Part shown: piece by piece, positions 38,300 to 49,103 of the stretch
How the letters are laid out: each line of letters begins with the position of its first letter
Position numbering within the stretch: the first letter of the stretch is position 1
From: Mesostigma viride
Lineage: Eukaryota; Streptophyta; Mesostigmatophyceae; Mesostigmatales; Mesostigmataceae
Length of the DNA stretch: 64,000 bases
Direction of reading: 5' to 3'
Assembly: GCA_009746045.1 (NCBI GenBank)
Contig: RPFO01000097.1
Span: forward strand, 524,366 to 588,365
Notes under the pieces: model-generated
Seen by the model: the letters and a program-made list of their open reading frames with translations, nothing else
Told to the model about the DNA's origin: nothing
The model's database searches: none
Position numbers and translations under genes: made by a program

Positions 38300-38383
38300 G
38301 TATTACAAACCCATAGATGCCCCTTTCTCAGGGCTATGTGTTACATATGCTCCCCACGGAGCTATGATTTTAATTAATTAAGA
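38300..38383 (+). mobile_element. LINE 3'-end fragment, plus orientation
   Basis: TGTGTTACATATGCTCCCC and a TTAATTAATTAA tail resemble the 3' end at 26690-26745. The tail meets that of LINE-C on the other strand. Confidence 0.5.
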
Positions 38384-38389
38384 GAGTCA

Positions 38390-39000
38390 CTAGAGGGGGG
38401 TATAATCCTCATCTGAGCTGTCCTCTACTGTAATGGCAGACGAGGCCGTAGCGGCTATCCTCAGGGGCAATAACCTCCACATGCGGACTTCTACCCTGCA
38501 TTCTACCAATGGGCCGAGGGGCCCGTGGGACGGGAGAAAACAGGAGCATGCCCCACAGGATCGAAGGTACTTATCGCAGACGGCAGCGGCATTTCTAGAT
38601 CCTTGTCTATCATGCGGGCGCGCGGAGGCATACAATCACAGAAGCCCTGCATCCTCAAGCAATTGTGCCACAAAGGTCCGGGTCGCTGCGGGGCGCGCGC
38701 AAGTTTGCCAGTGGGTTGCAATGGGACAAGGGGACCCTGCCATTGGAGGTGGTGTCTACCTGGTTGGCCAGTCCTAAGCCCGCCCACAGGGCCCACGTAC
38801 ATCGGTATTCACCTGGTTTGTGCGAGCAAGATGGCCGGAAACGAGGAGGCGGCGGTGTCGGATGGTATGGGTGACAAGAGCGAGCTCGCAGTAGAGCTTG
38901 GCCCGGGTGCGGCGCTCTTGGTAGCGGACGCCGAGGATGTGACGGAGCATTCTAGTGACTGTGCCGTCAAGCTGCTTGAGTTTCCACGCGATACCAAGCT
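38390..39000 (-). pseudogene. LINE-C ORF2 C-terminal fragment
   Basis: The frame 39139-38774 carries WKLKQLDGTVTRMLRHILG and then IRHRRLLVSGHLART. This is the 'L...+..ML+.I..., I..RRL...GHL.R' pattern found downstream of LINE RTs, and it parallels LINE-A ([27 protein letters not shown]). Another frame continues to the stop at 38390 (ends VEDSSDEDYTPL). The copy is diverged from LINE-A, 5'-truncated and frameshifted. Confidence 0.65.
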
Positions 39001-39016
39001 TGATCGAGCTACCATT

Positions 39017-39165
39017 GGTCTGGATTCTTCCAGATTTCTGGCCTGCGCTGGCCGTTTGTCTCTTTGATACATACCACGGTCCGGATTCTCCAGATTTCAG
39101 AATACCACGGTCCGGATTCTCCAGATTTCTGGCCTGCACCGGCTAGTGGTCTCATTGATATGGCT
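39017..39165. repeat. R2 core repeats, two to three copies
   Basis: GATTTCTGGCCTGC-containing R2 cores occur at about 39035 and 39122. The word TACCACGGTCCGGATTCTCC is itself duplicated at about 39071 and 39104. Confidence 0.8.
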
Positions 39166-39342
39166 CGAGTCTTACCCGTTTGTCGAACGACTGTGTAGGC
39201 CGATGATGGCCTTTTCTAACCCCCATGCATACACAATGAGGGGGGGCGCCCGAGCTTGATCGTACTGCCACAAGTGGGCAGGCACACAGCGCTCAGCAGG
39301 GTCGGCCGGGGCATGCACAACCCTGTGGGTGCAATACAACCA

Positions 39343-39398
39343 TTAATTAATTAAACACGTGCTGCCGTTGGGGAGTCATGGAGTATGACCCCTGCAAT
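39343..39398 (-). mobile_element. LINE 3'-end remnant, target of copy D
   Basis: A TTAATTAATTAA tail is followed by ACGTGCTGCCGTTGGGGAGTC, a diverged LINE-A 3' end. It is interrupted at ACCCCTGCAAT (39388-39398) by LINE-A copy D and resumes at 41020, leading directly into the 1.9-kb GATG array. Confidence 0.7.
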
Positions 39399-41019
39399 TA
39401 ATTAATTAATTAGACTCGTGCTCCCGTTGGGGAGTCACGGAGCATTAACCCCGATGGATGGATGGATGGGTGCACACATTCCTACCGGTCTAATCTATCT
39501 ACATTGGCTACATACTACATCTATCTACTAACTACAACATCTATCTAGGCAGCCGCACGCTGCCCTAGGGGGAGCTATCTAGCGTGCCTCCCGCGGGATT
39601 GCACACGCGGGCGCTTCCCCACTGGGGGGGGCTCGTTGTCCTCTATGACCTGGGCCCACTTGGCCTTGTCCATCATCTTCTTCCAAATCACGGAGAGGCC
39701 TAGGCCCCCCATGTCCTCTACTAGCTGTTCCTTGAAGGTGCGGGCCTTGCGGCGTCTAATGTTCATCACTGGGCCCAGCCCACGTCAGGAGGTGCCGGCC
39801 AGGCTGGGCTGGTCGCAGTCCTGCGGGGGGGCCACGTGAGGTGTCTACCTGGTTGGTGCGGATCTAGGTGCCCTACTAGCTGCAGGCGGCGTTGCTTAAT
39901 TGTGCTGGTGATATAGGGCATGCCCTGGTACAGGTCCTCATTGCGGACATGAGCAGCATATCCTACTCTGAAAATGGAACGCAGCATGCTGGTGACCGCG
40001 CCGTCCAGCTTGCGGGCCAGGTCGGCGGTGAGGGTCCACGTCTCGGCGCCATACGTGAGAACAGGAAGGACGAGGAACTTGAACAGGTCCTGTTTCTCGA
40101 TCTTGCCCAGGGGCTTGCGCCACAGGGCCCGGTACTGGCGTAAAGCGTGCCAGGCGAGGGAGATGCGGTGGTCCACATCAACCTCGCAGCTAGGGAGCAG
40201 GCTGCCCAGCAGCTTAACGCGGTCCCGATACAGGACTCGAGAGCCGTCTAGGAGATAGAGGGGCGGCGCTGGGTTGGTGAGCCCAACCGCCAGGGCCTCT
40301 GTCTTCTTGCTGACCTCAAGCCCCACTGCACGGGCCTCGAGAGCCAGGCAGTCAAGCCATGTCTGCACGTGCTCAGTGTCCTCGAAGAGGGTGGTGTCGT
40401 CTGCGTAAATGATGTCTGCTAGCCGAATCTCCGTGTCCGCACCGCCATGCCAGAATTTGTTAGCAACCTGCACTCCTGGTTCCCTGCCCACGATGCGGGC
40501 AAATCGCTTGCGCGCCTGAATCATTACGTATTCGACAACAATAATGAACAGGTAGGGCGACAGCACGCAGCCCTGCCACACACCCTTCTGTAAAGGGCAT
40601 GGGGGCGTGGTCCCGTAAGAAGTGCGCACCGAAGTGGTGGACCCTTCATACAGGTTGCGGATGACAGCAATCAGGGGGCGGGGGATCCGGAACAACTCGA
40701 GGATGTCCCAAAGCGCAGGCCAGAAAACCGAATCGAAGGCTTTGATGAAGTCCACCAGCACAAGGTGCAAAGGGGACTCACCAGGCTGAAGGCGTTGCAG
40801 TTCCTCCACCAGTCTGCGAGTAGCGAAGAGCGCCTGTACTGTGTTGCGACCTGAACGGAAGCCGTGCTGAGTCTCGCTGAGGTGACCGTCCAGGGCCGTG
40901 CGCAGGCGGTTCAGGATGAGCCGCATAAGAAGCTTGAGGGGGGCACTTTGAATGCACACCCCTCTGTAGTTGCCGGGGTCGGCAGGCGACCCCTTGTTCT
41001 TGTACAGCATCGTGCGAAA
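39399..41019 (-). mobile_element. LINE-A copy D, 5'-truncated, 11-bp TSD
   Basis: The copy runs from its TTAA tail (39399-39411) to the RT region. It is flanked by ACCCCTGCAAT at 39388-39398 and 41020-41030, and its RT palm is intact. Confidence 0.92.
39575..41019 (-). pseudogene. LINE-A copy D ORF2 fragment with intact RT palm
   Basis: In the frame ending at 39766 the RT reads through QHGFRSGRN, motif A with D95 ([10 protein letters not shown]), the [10 protein letters not shown] motif (151-160) and the catalytic YADD (210-213). The thumb follows, then TYGAETWTL and [13 protein letters not shown] frameshift near 39770 separates the last ~60 residues (RTFKEQLVEDMGGLGLSVIW to PRVQSRGRHAR). 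The N-terminal endonuclease is absent through 5' truncation. This is the best template in the window for the LINE-A RT and shows what copy B has lost. Confidence 0.9.
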
Positions 41020-41038
41020 ACCCCTGCAATGCATCCAT

Positions 41039-42983
41039 GATGGATGGATGGATGGATGGATGGATGGATGGATGGATGGATGGATGGATGGATGGATGGA
41101 TGGATGGATGGATGGATGGATGGATGGATGGATGGATGGATGGATGGATGGATGGATGGATGGATGGATGGATGGATGGATGGATGGATGGATGGATGGA
41201 TGGATGGATGGATGGATGGATGGATGGATGGATGGATGGATGGATGGATGGATGGATGGATGGATGGATGGATGGATGGATGGATGGATGGATGGATGGA
41301 TGGATGGATGGATGGATGGATGGATGGATGGATGGATGGATGGATGGATGGATGGATGGATGGATGGATGGATGGATGGATGGATGGATGGATGGATGGA
41401 TGGATGGATGGATGGATGGATGGATGGATGGATGGATGGATGGATGGATGGATGGATGGATGGATGGATGGATGGATGGATGGATGGATGGATGGATGGA
41501 TGGATGGATGGATGGATGGATGGATGGATGGATGGATGGATGGATGGATGGATGGATGGATGGATGGATGGATGGATGGATGGATGGATGGATGGATGGA
41601 TGGATGGATGGATGGATGGATGGATGGATGGATGGATGGATGGATGGATGGATGGATGGATGGATGGATGGATGGATGGATGGATGGATGGATGGATGGA
41701 TGGATGGATGGATGGATGGATGGATGGATGGATGGATGGATGGATGGATGGATGGATGGATGGATGGATGGATGGATGGATGGATGGATGGATGGATGGA
41801 TGGATGGATGGATGGATGGATGGATGGATGGATGGATGGATGGATGGATGGATGGATGGATGGATGGATGGATGGATGGATGGATGGATGGATGGATGGA
41901 TGGATGGATGGATGGATGGATGGATGGATGGATGGATGGATGGATGGATGGATGGATGGATGGATGGATGGATGGATGGATGGATGGATGGATGGATGGA
42001 TGGATGGATGGATGGATGGATGGATGGATGGATGGATGGATGGATGGATGGATGGATGGATGGATGGATGGATGGATGGATGGATGGATGGATGGATGGA
42101 TGGATGGATGGATGGATGGATGGATGGATGGATGGATGGATGGATGGATGGATGGATGGATGGATGGATGGATGGATGGATGGATGGATGGATGGATGGA
42201 TGGATGGATGGATGGATGGATGGATGGATGGATGGATGGATGGATGGATGGATGGATGGATGGATGGATGGATGGATGGATGGATGGATGGATGGATGGA
42301 TGGATGGATGGATGGATGGATGGATGGATGGATGGATGGATGGATGGATGGATGGATGGATGGATGGATGGATGGATGGATGGATGGATGGATGGATGGA
42401 TGGATGGATGGATGGATGGATGGATGGATGGATGGATGGATGGATGGATGGATGGATGGATGGATGGATGGATGGATGGATGGATGGATGGATGGATGGA
42501 TGGATGGATGGATGGATGGATGGATGGATGGATGGATGGATGGATGGATGGATGGATGGATGGATGGATGGATGGATGGATGGATGGATGGATGGATGGA
42601 TGGATGGATGGATGGATGGATGGATGGATGGATGGATGGATGGATGGATGGATGGATGGATGGATGGATGGATGGATGGATGGATGGATGGATGGATGGA
42701 TGGATGGATGGATGGATGGATGGATGGATGGATGGATGGATGGATGGATGGATGGATGGATGGATGGATGGATGGATGGATGGATGGATGGATGGATGGA
42801 TGGATGGATGGATGGATGGATGGATGGATGGATGGATGGATGGATGGATGGATGGATGGATGGATGGATGGATGGATGGATGGATGGATGGATGGATGGA
42901 TGGATGGATGGATGGATGGATGGATGGATGGATGGATGGATGGATGGATGGATGGATGGATGGATGGATGGATGGATGGATGG
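41039..42983. repeat. Perfect (GGAT)n array, about 1.94 kb
   Basis: About 486 tandem tetranucleotides with no interruption that I can see. They read ATGG/GGAT on the plus strand. The array starts just after the second LINE TSD. Confidence 0.98.
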
Positions 42984-42999
42984 TGTCTATCTACCTGGA

Positions 43000-43023
43000 A
43001 AAAGGCCTCAATTGAGGCCTTTT
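43000..43023. repeat. 24-bp perfect palindrome beside the array
   Basis: AAAAGGCCTCAA and its exact inverse. The same core palindrome (AGGCCTCAATTGAGGCCT) is at 44741-44758, with a partial copy at 44721-44737, just left of the next array. Confidence 0.9.
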
Positions 43024-44720
43024 CATAAATTGGGTGTTGCATGTCATTACAATGAGCCAACAAACTTTATTCCAAATATGAGTGAAGGCCATGCATTATT
43101 ATGATTGTTTTGGGGTTCCCAGCACTTAACATCAGTCATATAGCCCTAATACATATTTAATTATGATTTAATAAAACAGGTTGTCGCTGCGACGGCACCA
43201 TCAACACAACATGACCATAGATACAAGCGACCAAAAGGCGTCAGTACTCAGTTCCATCTGCATGTAACGTGTCTTTTGGACCTTACGAGGTTCCCCCACG
43301 ACATGGTAAGCATGGCATGACATGGCATGCTCCCCAAGGGACCCCTCACACACACTTGCACGGCCGGGGCTGTCGCGCAGCACTGCAGGCAGCAATAGCC
43401 TGCCATGGGTATTGCACGTAACCATGAGGAATCCAAAGCCTCTATTACAAACACGCACAAGGATCATGCATTATCATGATAGGTGTGACCTTCCAAGCGC
43501 GTAGCTTCACTCACATAGCCCCAATATCTAGGTTGTTACGGTATATTATGACAGGGGTTTGCTGCCGCAGCAGCAGATGAACAGCACATGGCAAGATATA
43601 CAAGCATAACTGGACAACATTTGCACAGCCTACTAGACCTCTTAGCTTGATTTCGGGCTTTGCAAGGGTTGCCTGAGACATGGCCAGCATGGCAGGAACT
43701 GCCATGCTTCTTATGGAAAGCAAACACGTCTATAAGGCGGGGGCCAGCCGCAGAGCACTGCACGAAGTACTATAACCTGCATTACGTCACAACGGCACTA
43801 GGCGCCGATAGGCAGCTAAAAACTGACGATATCACAAGCAAATCGATGCCATTACCTTTCTACCACCAGGACGCACTTACAGTTCACACCCCTCACACCC
43901 GGGATCACTAAGCACGCATATGCGCTGGCGCTGAACGTGGCTGCATTAGAAAAGCTGTTCAAGCTCGGCGTTTTCAAGTTGTCCGGAAGCGATGCAGCCC
44001 GCAAATCTGGCCGGACAGACGCTCCATGCGTCGTCCATTGACGTATGAAAGCGGCTGCAGCGGCCTCACCAGCGCTGTTCGCATAATGGCGCTCCCATAG
44101 CTGGGGGCGCGCGCGCGTTTATTGTCCGCATCCCAGTTTTTCCTAGCTAAAAACACCCCTTCCTCTACCTACGGATCCACGCCAAAAGGCTCGAAAATAG
44201 CCAGTGCCCCTTTAGTCACGGCTGCCCCAACATCCCCCCCCGCCGTTCCGCTAGTCTCTTCCCAGCATATCGAAGCACCGGCCTGCTGGCAGGCGCACTA
44301 TCAACGCCAATTACGCCCCAGCTGAATTTCACTAACCTGGCATTCAGCACACAAATAACGACCCCACGAATTTAGAAATTGACTTCTGACCCATTTAGCG
44401 ATCGGGCTAGCTTCACGGATAAATTATCTACCCAACGAGCTCCTTACTGGTCGAAATGATGCACGAACGTGGCCATACGGTCTATTTTACTCGAGGCCGC
44501 CATGGTCGTGCATTCGTGAAAATTCGTCGTCCGGTTGCACGAAAGTGGCCAAAATAGGTACTTTTCCACCTCACATATCTTTCAGTAACCGTCGACCCCT
44601 GTCGACCCCAACGGGTCAGGACGCTCAGCACATATACCAGATTCGCGCCACTGGGGCCGGACGACCCATAGGACCGGTCCTTCCCGCCAAAATTACCGTC
44701 CCCATGTGACCTTGGTGAAA
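43024..44720. other. No gene seen; diverged duplicated segment
   Basis: 43070-43200 and 43465-43590 look like diverged copies: CATGCATTATTATGATTG versus CATGCATTATCATGATAG, then TCATATAGCCCTAATA versus TCACATAGCCCCAATA. No supported coding region. Confidence 0.5.
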
Positions 44721-44773
44721 AAGGCCTCAATTGAGCCAAAAGGCCTCAATTGAGGCCTCTGGGTAAATGGACA

Positions 44774-44936
44774 ATGGATGGATGGATGGATGGATGGATG
44801 GATGGATGGATGGATGGATGGATGGATGGATGGATGGATGGATGGATGGATGGATGGATGGATGGATGGATGGATGGATGGATGGATGGATGGATGGATG
44901 GATGGATGGATGGATGGATGGATGGATGGATGGATG
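44774..44936. repeat. (GGAT)n array, left part, 163 bp
   Basis: Same strand and phase as the array that resumes at 49104; the CACTA-like element lies between the two. Confidence 0.97.
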
Positions 44937-45290
44937 CACTAGGAACTCAATTTCTGAGAAAATTCTCAAAACCCTCAATTTTCTCACCTTTTGTGAGAAT
45001 TTTTTGAGAAAATTGAGAAAAATCTCAATTTTTTTCCGCAAACGCTAGGCAAAAAATCTCACCAGGGTGAGATTTTGGTGAGAAAAAGGGCGTTTTGGTG
45101 AGATTGGGGTGAGAAAAAACCCTAAAGTGAGAAAAAAGGTGAGAATGGGTGAGAAAAAGGCAGAAAGATTGAGAAAATTGAGAAAATTGAGAAGTTTCTC
45201 ACCAACACGAGAAAAATCACTAACACGAGAAAAATCACAAGTCAACGTGGTGAGAAATTTCTCACCAAGAGTGTAACACGAGAAAAATCA
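44937..45290. repeat. CACTA terminal and subterminal repeats, left end
   Basis: About twenty copies of GTGAGAAAA, TGAGAAAA or TTGAGAAAA variants. The right end (48768-49103) carries the inverse (TTTTCTCAC, CTCACCC). In En/Spm such motifs bind the element's TNPA-like protein. Confidence 0.88.
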
Positions 45291-45442
45291 TGAGCTTTAT
45301 TTCATTAAGTCCTTAACGTGAAAAAAAAACTCAACACCACTTTGATATGCATTGTAGGGTGCACAAAGGTGCAATATAGGGTTGTCATACAATATAAAAC
45401 AGCACATCATTCCATAAACAATGCTGTCATGCCCAAATTAAA

Positions 45443-46402
45443 TCAAAAGTCATCTTCTTCAGAACTGCTGTCCGAGGGGTTGCTTGCATCAACATCATCT
45501 TCTGATGACATAGTGTCATCCCCACTAGTGTCGCAATAGTTCACAGCTTTACGCTGCCTTCCACTGGCCCTCTTTGCCATAGGGACCTCCTCAATTACAA
45601 CGGTGGGCTGGCTAGGTCCAGCATCTGTGGGAGCACCACGCTTGCGGCTGCGCCCTCGAGCAGGTGCCTTGCCAGCGCGGCGCACCACGTCGCCATCACC
45701 TACGTCTGCCGCTGCCACCTTCTTCTTCTTCTTGGACCCCTTCTTCTTGCCTTTCTTCTTGCCACTAGGCGGTGGCATCGGCTCACCCTCCTCAATCACT
45801 TCAAACTGCGGCATGGTGGGGAAATCTGCTGCCACGCTGTGATACACATGGTTACTGAGGGAAGATTGCGCCTGGTGTGCCATGCTCCATGGCAGTTTGG
45901 CAGGGATTACCACCATTTCGGGAGCATAGCATTCATCGACGACATACCCAACTGAGCTCACTGCACCTGGCAACACAAGGCGCGACGACCTGGGGGCCTG
46001 TGCGCTGCTGATGACCACCAACCTCTCGTGGGGCAGGTGAGCGACATGAAGGCGATCAAAAAGCTCCACCTTCAACAACAGCTGCCATTCCCAGCCCCCT
46101 CGTGGGTACTCTAACCTGGCCTTCAGAATGTGTGTGATGAAACCAAAGTCTACACCGCCCGGGCCATGCACCGCAACTCCCGCATTCTTGTGCCGCTTTC
46201 CCAGGGATTGGTCCGCAGCCTCTGTGCGGTAGTTGAACCCGTGTATCCTGACTTTGTGGAAAGAATCCGCGTAGCGCTTCACGCCCCCACACGCCGCTAC
46301 AATGCCTTGCGGCACAAGCGGCGTCAGGTTTAATGATGCCCATGCAATCACGTTGAACGTTGTGTCAGCACAGCGATCTCGCCTGCATTCAAACAAACGC
46401 AC
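45443..46402 (-). pseudogene. CACTA-associated protein fragment, DUF4216-like
   Basis: The open frame is 319 residues and begins with a non-ATG codon, so the true N-terminus is lost. The pattern VRIHGFNYRTEAA, GKRHKNAGVAV, DFGFITHILKARLEYP, QLLLKVELFDRL follows the DUF4216 domain found at the C-terminus of plant CACTA (TNP2) proteins, where 'F.T.....T.NSGV, YYG.I..I.EL.Y, V.LFKC.W' is typical. A lysine-rich block (KKKGKKKGSKKKKK) and an acidic Ser/Asp tail ending EEDDF follow. No DDE nuclease region is present upstream. The assignment is from pattern memory and is moderate. Confidence 0.55.
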
Positions 46403-46809
46403 ACCGATAACCCAGCAAAGAGTATTATTATTAAGTATTGGTTATTAAAAAAAATAGAACGATACAACACAGGACGCTTTTACTGGCGGCAAGATCATGG
46501 CACCCGGATGGGTAAAACCAAACAAACTAGATATTAATTACTAGGGCTGGCTTTGTGACAGTAAAACATGATTGCATGGCTAATCCCAAGGCGCCTTTCA
46601 ATAGGACTGAATTAAAATAACCAAAGCAGACGGCGTAAGTAGCATTTGCAAAAAACAAGGCTCACCAGTAGGCCTCGTCGCCATTCGCAGGGTCGCTGTA
46701 ATCAGCCTTGGGAAGGGCATCTTCTACCAGCAAATCCCTTGCGGCGCGTTGTGTCAGCACAGCGATCCCCCCTGCATCCAAACAAAGGCACACCGATAAC
46801 CAAGCAAAG

Positions 46810-47045
46810 AGTATGCAAATGTGTAGCCTTGTTCATTGAAATTATGGCTGGCTTACGCAAAGAGCGACTGTAAGATGACCTATACAGTGGGGCCGGAAAC
46901 AGCTTGCTTGATCAGGGCGTGTTTTTCGAGCTTCACTGGCCGGGAGTGTCTAGTGGTGAGAACCATTGCTGCGATCGCTTTCCCACCATTTACGAGGAAA
47001 TACCCGCAAATGAAAAACCACTGAAACGGTCTAGCTAGTCAGTCA
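46810..47045. repeat. Repeat R1, inverted copy in CACTA element
   Basis: The reverse complement matches 4853-5120 closely (for example TATTTCCTCGTAAATGGTGG). Confidence 0.85.
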
Positions 47046-47139
47046 TTACATTAGCCACATGCCATCATGCATGTTTCCAAACGTCCAGGAACTGCACACG
47101 GTGCAAATGCCATTTGCAGTGCAAAAATCCAGAGGACAC

Positions 47140-47460
47140 GACCTCATTGCTTCATATTTGTATGCAGAAGACTAAAAAAGTAACATGCATTAATGGCCCG
47201 CATGCATAAAGGGCCTGAATTCTGATGCGGGCCCAACGGCAGCACCGCCAAAGCAGATAAGGGCCCGCAGTCTGATGCGGGCCCCACGGCACCACCGCCA
47301 TAGCAGAGCTCGAAGGTCGTGGTGCGCGTGAAACGTACGTATGCCCTTTGTCGGTAGGTGCCGTTGGGGTCAAATTGGGTGCCGCCAAAATCGGGCCGAC
47401 GCGTCAATAGACTGAGGCCGTCGATGAGAGCCATCATGCGGCTTGGGGAACTTCAGCTAA
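47140..47460. other. Short spacer with GGGCCCGCA inverted words, no gene
   Basis: CTGATGCGGGCCC occurs twice (about 47222 and 47272). No coding region is supported. Confidence 0.4.
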
Positions 47461-47662
47461 GTTAACTTAACGCAAACCACTGGTCGCCCGCGTCGGGAAC
47501 CGGCCCAACGGCTCTCCCGCAACAGAAAATTACGCGGCATACTGCATAAGTCGTCGGATTGTTACATTTCGACGGTCAAGATTTCATGATGAGGTTTGCG
47601 TTCAATTTGCCGCAGTTTGCCGCCCAGAGAAAGTAGTTGTTGGACTCGTTGCCCACGATGAA

Positions 47663-47884
47663 ACACAATCAAGCAAGCCGTTTCCGGACCCACCGTGTAG
47701 GTCATGTAGTCGCTCTTCACGTCAGCCAGCCGTAATTTCAATGCACAAGGCTACACATTTCCATCTCCATTCATATTCATAATCCTGCACGACTCGAAAA
47801 CGCGGACAAGATAACGGCAGGCTCGAGCTACCATGGTCCGGATTCTCCCGATTTCTGGCCTGCGCTGGTTGTCTCCTTGATATT
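47663..47884. repeat. R1-R2 composite, uninterrupted (empty LINE-B site)
   Basis: R1 runs into R2 through a single ATTCATATTC at 47769-47778. This is the pre-insertion form of the site that holds LINE-B at 5129-13471. Confidence 0.88.
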
Positions 47885-48060
47885 GGCAACTCTCTCCGGT
47901 AAGAGATTTTCCGCAGTTTGGCTGTTTCGAAACGTTCATTACGTGAGATGCCTTCGGATCAGGAGACTCACACAGCCGCGAAATCATGCCAAAGGTCATA
48001 TGTTCGATCCCTTGCTGGTAGCTTCTGAGCTTTCTTATTTTCTGTGTTCCGCGGAATCTC
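47885..48060 (+). repeat. R3 repeat, possible tRNA-derived SINE
   Basis: This matches 24325-24445. It has GGATCAGGAGACTCA, AAGGTC and GTTCGATCCC in an order resembling a tRNA D arm, variable region and T arm, but no clean cloverleaf. Confidence 0.45.
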
Positions 48061-48446
48061 AGATTTGGGCCGCTAGCGTTTTCACGCTTGTTGCTTTCTG
48101 ATCCGACGACAACGTTGTGCCTTGCTCGTGTGACATCTGGCGCATGGTGTGATTCATGTGTATGGTGCTGCCTTGCCACATGGGGCTGCTTTGCCATAAG
48201 AGTGAGTGTTGGGTTCTACACATTTGCTGCATGGACCGTTAGGTGCTGGTGAGCTCTTCCTTGTAGAACGCTTACATCTATGTCAAGGATCTGATTTCTT
48301 TTCCTCTTGCGTATATTGTGTCGGTTTGCTTTATTTCTTGCAGGGACCACGAGAGTAAAATGCAAGCGGTTCCACTTTCAAGTCAGCATGTGACGCCCTG
48401 TCGACCGGCCCGCTTTGTTAGCTAGCTACCATATAGTATTTGATGA

Positions 48447-48600
48447 TAGGCATTGAATGCGGAAGATGTCATAACGCCATAACAGACTGTGTTGAACAGG
48501 CATTGAATGCCGAAGATGTCATAACGCCATAACAGACTGTGTTGAAAAGGCATATTTGAATGCCGAAGATGTACATAACGCCATAACAGTGTTGAATAGT
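48447..48600. repeat. 50-bp tandem repeat, 3 copies
   Basis: Each unit has AGGCATTGAATGC (or a variant), GAAGATGTCATAACGCCATA and then ACAG(ACT)GTGTTGAA. Confidence 0.92.
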
Positions 48601-49103
48601 TGAATCAATGGGTTCTTGCAGCTGTAAACATTAAAATTATTCAAACATTTAATGAAAAAATCATTATTGTTCGTGCTGTTTTGAACAGCGGTTGTTACTG
48701 GCACTGCATGCATGTGTCTGCTGCCAGCATATTGCATTATGGGTGTGTTTTTCAGCGCTGTGTTTTCTCACTTTTCTCACTTTTCTCACGTCCTGTTTTT
48801 CTCACTTTTCTCACTTTTCTCACGTCCTGATTTTCTCACTTTTCTCACGTTTCACACCTCCCGTTTTTCTCACTTATCTCACGTCCTGTTTTTTGAGATT
48901 TTTCTCACGTTTTCCCCTTTTTTCACCTTTTTGGGGCAATCTCACCCGGGTGAGAAACGTGTTTTCTCACCCATTCTCACCCCATTCTCACCCTTTTTTC
49001 TCACCTTTCTCACCCATTCTCACCCATTTCTCACCCTTTTTCTCACCTTTCTCACCCTTTTTCTCACCATTTCTCACCCATTCTCAAAGCCGAGTTCCTA
49101 GTG

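Larger units (their letters stand above)
44937..49103 (-). mobile_element. CACTA-like DNA transposon, 4,167 bp
   Basis: The ends are CACTAGGAACTC and its inverse GAGTTCCTAGTG. The 2-bp TSD is TG (44935-44936 and 49104-49105); removing the element and one TG leaves the GGAT array in phase. Both ends carry dense TGAGAAAA-type subterminal repeats in opposite orientation, as in En/Spm elements. Inside is one recognisable fragment of a CACTA protein plus repeats R1, R2 and R3. The catalytic transposase is missing, so it is non-autonomous. Confidence 0.88.

Noticed and set aside
41044-43104. Long open frames of WMDG or HPSI repeats in several frames
   Set aside because: A 4-bp repeat is open in many frames by chance; the same occurs at 35700-35990, 44727-45048 and 49064-50711. 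There is no independent evidence of coding.
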